Part shown: positions 8,788 through 16,200 of the stretch, in pieces
Position numbering within the stretch: position 1 is the stretch's first letter
How the letters are laid out: every line of letters starts with the position of its first letter
Origin: an uncultured Clostridia bacterium
Lineage (GTDB): Bacteria > Bacillota > Clostridia > Christensenellales > Borkfalkiaceae
DNA: 39,369 nt
Assembly (NCBI GenBank): GCA_947630035.1
Contig: CANRFW010000003.1
Coordinates: 1-39,369, forward strand
Direction: 5' to 3'
Position numbers and translations under genes: made by a program
Notes under the pieces: model-generated
Told to the model about the DNA's origin: nothing
The model's input: only the letters and a program-made list of their open reading frames with translations
Database searches by the model: none

Positions 8788-10541
8788 ACAATCACCTCGT
8801 TCGTTCTCATAATGATTTCGTTGATCTGTTCTGTCGCTTCTTTCGCCTTGTTCAGGCGGAGGAGCCTGTGGTTGCCCTCGCCGGGGGTGAACGTCGTCCT
8901 GCCGTCATCGTCCACATGGACGGTGCCGCTATCGGAGAGTTCGAACATGCCCCCGCCTCCGAGGATGGTGTAGAGGACGGTGATGACGTCCCAGCTCTCC
9001 CTGTCTTCCACGCCGAACATTTTGTAGATGCGCGCCGCGGGATTTTGGGAGAAGTCTTTGAGGACCTTGCCCGTGAGGACGCCGATCCCCTGGTTGAAAT
9101 CGAGGAAGGTGAGCGGGAGATCGGTGTTCGCGACCACCGCCTGCGCCCCCTTTACGTCAAGCCCGATATTGAATTCCGCCTTGAAAGAGGTCTGTTTGTA
9201 GCAGAACGTCTCCCCGTACTCTTCGAAGTTGCCGCCCATAATGTTGATGGCGCACACCTTGCTCCGCACGAGCGCCGCGCCCTCTTCGTCCGCGAGAAGG
9301 GCGGCGAGGTTGTTGAGCTGCCCGATGAAGACCATCGTCACGGACTTATCCGCCGCCGCGCGGAGTTTGCTCTTGACGAGCGGGAGCGCCTCATAGAGCT
9401 TCTTGCTGCGGTCGAATTCGCCGCGCAGTTTGTAGACGTACCGTTCAAGATACTTCTCTGCCCCGGAAAATGAGGTCGCCTTGTCCGCGATCCCGATATC
9501 GAAATCGTTCCCGTAGAAACGGTTGATGAAGTCGATACACCTGCCCGCGTCCTCGTCGGCGATGCAGTGCGTCATGCACAGGACGTTGACGTAGCGCTCC
9601 CTGTGGAAGACGTTGACGATCGCGAGTGCGAGCGCGTCGTCGCAGTCGCAGCCGAGATCGGTATCGATCATGAGATTTGCTCTTTCGTTCTTGCTGATGT
9701 CCGTCAAATTCAAAACAACGCCCCATCTGATGAGTTTATTCATATTGCGGTATCGGAGCGGCGAGACCCCCGCAAGATTCCCGAACCAATGACAAAAGCG
9801 CGCGCTGTCCTGAAATCCGCACCTGTGTGCGAGTTTTTCGATTTGCCAATCGGTGACGACGAGCATGCGCTTTGCGTAATTGAGCCTGACACTCTGCTGG
9901 TATGCCCACAATGTCATGCCCGTATATTCCACGAAAATGTGACGGAACCTGTCGTAAGAGTACCCGCTGTCCTCCGCGAGGATCGCGAAATTGATTTTCT
10001 CGAGATAGTGCCCGCGGATATACTCTTTCACCACGTTCACGAAGTCGGTGAAGTACTTCGTCTTGCCCTTCTGCCTCTCGTTGATGAGGCGGAACACGGC
10101 GACGCCGAGGTGGGTAAGCCCGTCCCCTATCTCCGCCGCAAGCACGGGGTCCTTCCCCTTTTTGTAGCGGGCGTACTTCTCGTGGATGCCGAGCATGAGC
10201 GTCTCGATCTTGGAGAACAGCTCCCCGCTCCGCGCGCTCTTCTTGAAGAAGCATGCCTCGGAGGGCTGGGCGCCGGGGATCTCGAGACAGTTGCAGACGA
10301 TCTCCGTCTCCTCGGCGGCGTATTCCTCGTGTTCAAGCCCCGCGGGGATGATCACGACGGAGTCCCCCTCGTAGGGGAAATTGGTGACGCCCGAAGCGCC
10401 GTATACCGAGGTCGTCCCGCGGCCGCGCCTGTAATACACGATCTCGCAGTTCTCGTGTTTGTGTCTCGTTACGAAATCGGTCGGCTTGTGCATAAAGGCG
10501 ATCGATCCCACATTTTCGGCGCTGACTTTTTCCGTCTTCAT
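8784..10541 (-). CDS. AraC-type regulator fused to nucleoside-hydrolase-like domain
   Basis: The product is 585 residues from ATG 10541 (GGGGATAGG just upstream). The open frame continues further upstream, but that part is antisense to the FAD gene and is not coding. Residues 8-90 form a cupin-like sensor (HKHENCEIVYYRRGRG, VVIIPAGLEHEEY). Residues 165-268 are a two-helix-turn-helix AraC domain (FAILAEDSGYSYDRFRHIF, IEKLAHRCGFQDSARFCHWF). After a 20-residue linker, residues 289-575 match the inosine-uridine nucleoside hydrolase fold: the calcium-site motif DTDLGCDCDDA (293-303), NIMGG (434-438), EFNIGLD (456-462) and ESWD (Asp518). The metal-binding aspartates appear intact, so activity is possible. 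The regulator probably controls the operon it heads and perhaps the divergent FAD gene. The hydrolase half may sense or destroy the inducer; that is inference. Confidence 0.92.
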   Translation of the reverse strand: MKTEKVSAENVGSIAFMHKPTDFVTRHKHENCEIVYYRRGRGTTSVYGASGVTNFPYEGDSVVIIPAGLEHEEYAAEETEIVCNCLEIPGAQPSEACFFKKSARSGELFSKIETLMLGIHEKYARYKKGKDPVLAAEIGDGLTHLGVAVFRLINERQKGKTKYFTDFVNVVKEYIRGHYLEKINFAILAEDSGYSYDRFRHIFVEYTGMTLWAYQQSVRLNYAKRMLVVTDWQIEKLAHRCGFQDSARFCHWFGNLAGVSPLRYRNMNKLIRWGVVLNLTDISKNERANLMIDTDLGCDCDDALALAIVNVFHRERYVNVLCMTHCIADEDAGRCIDFINRFYGNDFDIGIADKATSFSGAEKYLERYVYKLRGEFDRSKKLYEALPLVKSKLRAAADKSVTMVFIGQLNNLAALLADEEGAALVRSKVCAINIMGGNFEEYGETFCYKQTSFKAEFNIGLDVKGAQAVVANTDLPLTFLDFNQGIGVLTGKVLKDFSQNPAARIYKMFGVEDRESWDVITVLYTILGGGGMFELSDSGTVHVDDDGRTTFTPGEGNHRLLRLNKAKEATEQINEIIMRTNEVIV

Positions 10542-10563
10542 CCTATCCCCGCTCTGTGATTTT

Positions 10564-10592
10564 ATTATAACACAGAAAAATTGTGTTATGTG
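10564..10592 (-). promoter_or_regulatory. Promoter and palindromic operator candidate for the AraC/sugar operon
   Basis: On the minus strand a perfect TATAAT (plus-strand positions 10564-10569) lies 22 bases before the AraC-fusion ATG; the matching -35 (CACATA, 17-base spacer) is poor, as in activator-dependent promoters. A perfect inverted repeat, ATAACACA (10567-10574) and TGTGTTAT (10582-10589) with a 7-base gap, overlaps the -10 and the spacer. It is a candidate binding site for autoregulation or another regulator. Confidence 0.6.
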
Positions 10593-10634
10593 GCTAATGT
10601 GAAAGAGAAACAAAAACGGTTTCTTCGAAGACAC

Positions 10635-10663
10635 TTGACAACCGTTTTTTGTTCCATTATAAT
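10635..10663 (+). promoter_or_regulatory. Consensus sigma-A promoter of the FAD oxidoreductase gene
   Basis: TTGACA (10635-10640), a 17-base spacer and TATAAT (10658-10663) form a perfect consensus promoter, giving a leader of about 64 bases before the ATG at 10734. An inverted repeat, AAAAACGGTT (10612-10621) and AACCGTTTTT (10640-10649), flanks the -35, with its second arm in the spacer, so it may be a repressor or regulator site. Confidence 0.85.
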
Positions 10664-10733
10664 AAAAACGAAGACGAAATGGAAGATTTTTCCGAAAAAT
10701 TGTGAATTTGAAAAGATGAAAAAGGAGGCGGAA

Positions 10734-12494
10734 ATGTTCCCCGAAAAACAGACGGAGTGCGATCTCGCGATCATCGGCGCGGGGCTTGCGGGAATATCGG
10801 CGGCGGTCGCCGCGGCAAGGAGAGGGGTGCGGGTGTGCCTCCTTCACGATAGGCCCGTCCTCGGCGGGAACGCTTCGAGCGAGGTGCGCATGTGGGTCCG
10901 CGGCGCGAGCGACCACTTCCCCGCCTACCGCGAGGGGGGCATCCTCGAGGAGATCGCCCTCAAAAACGCGCGTCTCAATCCCGATATGAACTACCCCATG
11001 TGGGATGCGGTGCTGTACGGCCTCATCGAAGGGGAGCCGAATATCGAGCTGCACCTCAACACCGTCTGCACGGGCGCCCGCTTCGAGGGGCGGCGCATCC
11101 TCGCTCTCGAGGCCTTTCAAACGACAACATACACCAAACTTCTCGTAAAGGCGAAACTCTTTGCCGACTGCTCGGGGGACAGCGTATTGGCGGATCTCTT
11201 GCCCGTCCCCGTGATGAGGGGAAGGGAGAGGACGGAGGAGTACGGCGAATCGCTCGGGCGGGAGCTGCCCGATCCCTGCACGATGGGCAACAGCGTCCTC
11301 CTGCAGGCGAGGGAGACGGACGGCCCCGTCCGCTACGATCCCCCCGCCTTTGCGCGGAAGATAGACCCCGAAGAGCTTCGCTACCGTCTCAACACCGAAA
11401 AACGCACGGGGTTCACCGCCAACAACTTCTGGTGGATCGAGCGGGGCGGCACCCGCGATACCCTGCGCGATGCGGAGGATATCCAAAGGGAACTCCTCGC
11501 GGATGCCTACGGCGTGTGGGACTATATCAAAAACAGCGGCAACTACGATGCGGAGAATTGGGACCTCGACTTTGTGGGCTACTACCCCGCCAAGCGCGAG
11601 ACGAGGCGGTACCGCGGCGCGTATGTGTTGAGCCAGAGGGATATCGACGGGGGGCGGCCCTTTGAAGACGAGGTCGCATACGGCGGGTGGACGATGGACG
11701 ATCACGACCCGCGGGGGTTCTTCGGCGGCGTAAAGCCGAACACCTTCCACCCCATCCCCGGGCCGTACCCCATCCCGTGGCGGTGTCTCTACACCGAGGC
11801 GTTCGAAAACCTCGCCTTTGCGGGGCGGAACATCAGCGTGACCCACCTCGCCCTCTCCTCCACCCGCGTGATGGCGACGTGCGCCCTCCTCGGGCAGGCG
11901 GTGGGGACGGGCGCCTCTCTCGCCGTAAAGTACAGCTGCGGCTTCGGCAGCGTGCCCGTAAACGAACTCAAACAGGCGCTGCGGGACGACGACTGCTATC
12001 TCCTCCACACCCCCCGCGTCCTCTCCCCCGCCCTGCTCTCCTCCGAAAACAACCTGACAAAGGAGGAAAGGGCCGCCCTCTTCAACGGCGAAGAGCGGGA
12101 GTTCGCGGCGCCCGCCGTGCGTATCCCCCTCAAAAAAGAGGTGTGCTTCCGCTTTGAAAAGACCCATGCCGGCGGCGTGCGCCTCCTCTTCGACGACGAC
12201 ATTGCGCGGACCTGCCAAGAGAGCAAGGATCTCAAAATGTACCCCCAGCGGTGCCACATTCCGAAAGTGCGGGAACGGGCGATCGTCCCGCCCCGCCTCA
12301 CCAAAAAGTTTTGTTTGGACGCCCTCCTTCCGGACGGGACATGGCTGCCCCTCGCGCGGGAGGAGGAGAATATCCTCCGCCTCCGCAAGATCCGGGTGGA
12401 TGGGGAGATCTGCGGCCTGCGGTACGTAGGGACCGAGGCATGGGATGCCGCCTATCCGACGAGCGATCTCTTCTCTTTGGACCTCATTCCGTGA
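10734..12494 (+). CDS. FAD-dependent oxidoreductase (FAD_oxidored, PF12831-like)
   Basis: The product is 586 residues. The start at 10734 is fixed by AAGGAGG 5 bases upstream. The N-terminus is a Rossmann dinucleotide-binding motif, CDLAIIGAGLAGISAAVAAA (GAGLAG at 15-20), followed by the family hallmark VLGGNASSEVRMWVRGA. The central part contains LFADCSGDSVLADL and the second FAD-contact region FENLAFAGRNISVTHLALSS. Residues after about 460 form a separate beta-rich domain. Proteins of this family commonly occur in polysaccharide or glycoside degradation loci of gut and soil bacteria, but their substrates are mostly undefined. No signal peptide is present, so it is cytoplasmic and probably oxidises the imported compound. 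It is transcribed divergently from the AraC fusion and ends at a bidirectional terminator. Confidence 0.92.
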   Translation: MFPEKQTECDLAIIGAGLAGISAAVAAARRGVRVCLLHDRPVLGGNASSEVRMWVRGASDHFPAYREGGILEEIALKNARLNPDMNYPMWDAVLYGLIEGEPNIELHLNTVCTGARFEGRRILALEAFQTTTYTKLLVKAKLFADCSGDSVLADLLPVPVMRGRERTEEYGESLGRELPDPCTMGNSVLLQARETDGPVRYDPPAFARKIDPEELRYRLNTEKRTGFTANNFWWIERGGTRDTLRDAEDIQRELLADAYGVWDYIKNSGNYDAENWDLDFVGYYPAKRETRRYRGAYVLSQRDIDGGRPFEDEVAYGGWTMDDHDPRGFFGGVKPNTFHPIPGPYPIPWRCLYTEAFENLAFAGRNISVTHLALSSTRVMATCALLGQAVGTGASLAVKYSCGFGSVPVNELKQALRDDDCYLLHTPRVLSPALLSSENNLTKEERAALFNGEEREFAAPAVRIPLKKEVCFRFEKTHAGGVRLLFDDDIARTCQESKDLKMYPQRCHIPKVRERAIVPPRLTKKFCLDALLPDGTWLPLAREEENILRLRKIRVDGEICGLRYVGTEAWDAAYPTSDLFSLDLIP

Positions 12495-12571
12495 CCAAAA
12501 ACCGGCGGCGGCTCTTCCGAAAAGTGCGGCACGGAGGGGGATGACTCTGCCGAAAAGTGCGACATGGGGTG

Positions 12572-12606
12572 AAAAAACGGCCCGTTGGCGATACGGACCG
12601 TTTTTT
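12572..12606. terminator. Bidirectional intrinsic terminator
   Basis: AAAAAACGGCCCGT and ACGGACCGTTTTTT pair around a 7-base loop with one mismatch. The T-run on one side and the A-run on the other let it stop transcription from both directions, 78 bases after the FAD oxidoreductase stop. Confidence 0.85.
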
Positions 12607-12649
12607 CTTTTGCGCAAAGGACGAGGACGTAAGGGCGGGATTCCTCCGC

Positions 12650-13034
12650 CGCAAAAGGCGCGGCGTCGGAATGACGTGACGGGGTGCGCGGGCACACGTC
12701 ATGTTGAGCGTAGTCGAAACATGACGCGCGGGGGCATGGTCGCGGCGCACGGGCACACGTCATGTTGAGCGCAGTCGAAACATGACGTGCGGTGATACCG
12801 TCACCCCTCGACTACGCTCGGGGTGACGTGGCGGGCGGGGCGACGTGCCCTCGCACGTCATTCCGAGCCGAGCAATCGCCGCACCGCAAAAGCGGCGATT
12901 GCTCGTGTCGAGGAATCTCGCCCGCCCGCCCCTTGCCTTCCCCTTGTGAGGGGAAGGTGTCACGGCTGCCCTTGCCGTGACGGATGAGGTGTATAAAAAG
13001 GCATCCCATTTCTACCACCTCATCACCGCCGCGA
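12650..13034. repeat. Cluster of palindromic intergenic repeats
   Basis: This gene-free stretch holds several palindromes. Two copies of a GGCACACGTCATGTTGAGCG unit (12691-12729 and 12752-12790) carry 11-bp arms CACGTCATGTT/AACATGACGTG or close variants. Another palindrome at 12798-12826 pairs GTCACCCC with GGGGTGAC. A perfect 13-bp hairpin at 12870-12904 pairs GAGCAATCGCCGC with GCGGCGATTGCTC. A 36-base unit at 12954-12989 recurs at 39120-39155 with three differences. Short open frames here are by-products of the repeats. No transposase is present, so REP/MITE-like elements are the likely class. Confidence 0.7.
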
Positions 13035-13040
13035 GCGGCG

Positions 13041-13192
13041 GAGCTTCCCCTCAAGGGGAAGCCAAAGCGTAATCGAAAACAGCTCCCCCAAAAGGGGGAG
13101 CCAAGAAGTAAGCGGAGCGGCGTGACAGCTCCCCCTCAAGGGGAAGCCAAGGCGTAATCGAAAACAGCTCCCCCAAACGGGGGAGCCGAGAA
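13041..13192. repeat. Tandem compound hairpin repeat, terminator-like
   Basis: Two copies of a compound unit (13041-13126 and 13127-13192, the second shortened) each contain a TTCCCC/GGGGAA-type hairpin, the spacer GCGTAATCGAAAACAGCT, and a CTCCCCC/GGGGGAG hairpin. On the minus strand, the copy nearest the stop of the MBG-repeat gene is followed by TGTTTTCG, so it could end that operon. The stems are G/C blocks with small loops. Confidence 0.7.
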
Positions 13193-13219
13193 GATTATTC
13201 GAAGCGGGCGTTGCGGCGC

Positions 13220-16200
13220 CTATTCATTCGGGAGCCGGCGGGAAACGGGTTGTTTGGGTTCCTCCTCGTCGGGGAGCCAGCGCAGGGTGCCGTAGAGCGT
13301 TTCGATCCTGTAATACTCGGTAACGTCCCGCCCCGTCCGATCGTAAATGCGGATATTCGAAAGGGTGTTCTCCGCCTCGTCTTCCTCGGGCATGAGGACG
13401 CCCGTCACCTCGCACCGGATAGAGTGCCCCGAAAGAAGGGAGCCGCGGGACAGCCAATAGACCTCCCCGCCCGCATCGGTCTCGGTGCCGTAGAGAGGCT
13501 CGTCGCCGCGGGTGCGGGCGATGGAGAGGGTGGCGATCTGTATCGTCCGCCTCGTCACTTTGAGGGGTTCCTCCGCCCCCTCGAAGATGAATGCGTTCCT
13601 CGCGGTATAATCGGTGACGCCGTCCGAAACGGTCCCCGAGCAAGAGCTGCGGATCGTCTCGAGAGAGACGGAGCCGGGGGCCGTGATGCTCCCGCCGAGG
13701 ATCGCATGGATCCAGCTCTTCTCCACGTCCGGCGGCTTTTTCACGACGAGGTAGTCCCTCTCGCTGTAGGTGAGCGGCTCGCCGTCGTATTCCTTGGTGA
13801 GGGTGAAGACGCGGATGATGATGGGCGTCTTCACGCGGAGTTTGCCCTCCTTCCACTCGATCTCGTAGCACTCGTTGATGATATCGCCGTCCCGGTTGCG
13901 GATGATCGCATCCAATCCCGCATTGGGGACATAGCCGACCTCGTCGTCCTTATCCGTGATATCCGTGACGGTGGTACCCGTTACCGAACGGATCGCATCG
14001 CTCGGGGCAAGTCCCCTGTCCCCCTCCGCCTGTTCATAGGTAAATGCGGTGGTGGAGTGGCCGTTGCCGTCGTACACCCACTCGCCGTCCCCCGTCGTGA
14101 TCGTGATTTTCCGCCTGTAAATGGTTGCCGTGCCGTATTCCTGCGTGATCGTAAAGTTGTTCGTGACGTCCTTCGTCCCCGCGAAGATTTGCGTCGTGAA
14201 CTCGTTACGGAAGGTCGTCGCACGCGTGTACGCGGTAAAGCGGGGCCGCACCTCGTGCCCCGCGAGGGCGGGATACCCCTCGGGATAGACGGCCTCCCAA
14301 CCCTCCTCGAAGGTGTGCGGCTCGCCGTCGTAGGTGATGCCCCCGTCCCCCGATCTCACGGTGATGGGGCGGGGAGTAATTTGAAGTGTTCCGTACTTGT
14401 ATTCGATCTTGTAGTTTGCGGCGACGTCCTCCCCCTCTTCGTCGAGGATGACGAGGGTCACATGCAACATGTTGGGGCGGGGTTCGCCGACGTCGATCAC
14501 GCGGAGCGCCGTATCGGGAACGGGTGTATAGCCCTCTACGGTCTGCCCCGTCGCGGGCGCGCCGACCTTGCAAGTCTCATTGAAGTGGTACGCCCCGTCG
14601 TACACCCACACGCCCGAGCCTGTCTCGACGGAGATGGGACGGGGGGTGACGACCAAGGTGCCGTATTCGAAGGTGACATCGTAATTTTTTGTGACGTCCG
14701 CGCCCGCGCCGTCCACGATCGTATAGGTGACGGTGAGGACGTTTTCCGTACCCTCTGTGACATTTTTGACCGACGTGGGGTCGATTTCGGTGGGCTGAAT
14801 GCTGTGCCCAGAGACAAGCCCGCCGTCCTCGCGCCCCTCGGGGGCATGGCTCGTGAAGCCCTCCTCGGTGTGGGCCTTTCCGTCGTACTGCCACTCGTTG
14901 GAGTTGGTGAGAACGACGACGGGGCGGGTGTTTATCGTGAGCGTGCCGTATTCCCAAGTGATCGTGTAGTTCTCCGTCACGTCGTTGTGCTGCTCGTCGT
15001 AGACGCGGGTATCCCCGTCCGAGGCCCTGTTCTCCTCATCACCCGCGTCGGTGCGGGAGGCGTAGACCGTCTCGACGGTATGCCCCCTCACAAGGGTATT
15101 CTCCGTCTCGATATAGCTCTGCTGTGCGTGGGGCTGTGCGTCGTACGTCCACTCCCCCGAAGCGGTGCGGAGGGTGACTGCGCGCTTTGTGACGGTGACG
15201 GTGCCGTATTCCCACGTCTTTGTGTAGTTTTCCTCCTTGACTTCGGTGCCGTCCGCGCGGAGGATGCGGATATTTTCGGGCTTGTTCACCGTCTCGCCCA
15301 CAACGGTGCGGGCGGGATAATCCGCCGCAACGCGGTGCCCCTCGATAAGTTTGGTCTCCTTCACCGCTTCGGCGGAGGGCACGGAGTGGGGCTGCGCGTC
15401 GTACTCAAAGGAATCGCTGCCCGAGAGGAGGGTGACCGAAAGGGGGGTCACCTCGAGGGTGCCGCAGCGGTACTCGATCGTGTAGTTGCGGGAGAGAGAC
15501 CTCCCCTCCCCGAGAACGCCCGCCGTGAACTCGTTTTCGAGGGTGCCGACGTCGCGGATGCGGGTGGAGGCGGTGATATCCAAGGTGTGCCCTTCGACGA
15601 GGGGATAGTAGTTCGGCTCGCCGAGGACCTCGTAACCGCGGTATTCGTGCCATGTGTCGTCGTAGAGGAAGGAGCTGCCCTTGGTCTCCACGAGGATGGG
15701 GCGGGGCGTGATCGTGAGTGTGCCGAAAGAATAGGTGATCCTGTAGTTTGCGGTGACGTCCTCCCCTCCCGCCGTCACGGTCGCCTCACAGCGGTTGGGG
15801 TATTCTCCCACGTCCGCCGAGACGGGGACGAGGAAGCGGAGGGTCACCTCGTGGCCGTCGAGCTTGGCGGCGTCGGGATATTCGGGGCGGCCATGCTCGT
15901 ACGCCCGCGCGATACCGTCGTAAATGCGGGGCGCCTCCGTCTCGGTGACAATCGTGATCGGACGGGGGGTGACGGTGAGATCGCCGTTTACATAGGTTTC
16001 GATCTTATAGTTCGCCGTGACGTTCTCTTCCCCCGCCGAGACGGTGAATTCGGAGAAGATAAAATCGTTCTTTTTCGACCCCACCCCCTTGATTTCGGGG
16101 AGAGAGGCGATCGTTCCATGAAAGGCATGCTCGCCGACGAGGTTCTCCACCGTGTAGCCGTCTTCGGTGTGGGACTGCGCGTCGTACATCCAGCTGTGCC

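Noticed and set aside
10542-12695. Minus-strand N-terminal extension of the AraC-fusion frame by about 718 codons
   Set aside because: It lies antisense to the FAD oxidoreductase gene and crosses both promoters; the region has no protein-like motif, and a ribosome site and cupin domain start at 10541.
12484-13054. Several 60-110 codon frames in the intergenic repeats
   Set aside because: They run through palindromes on both strands and contain no recognisable protein feature.
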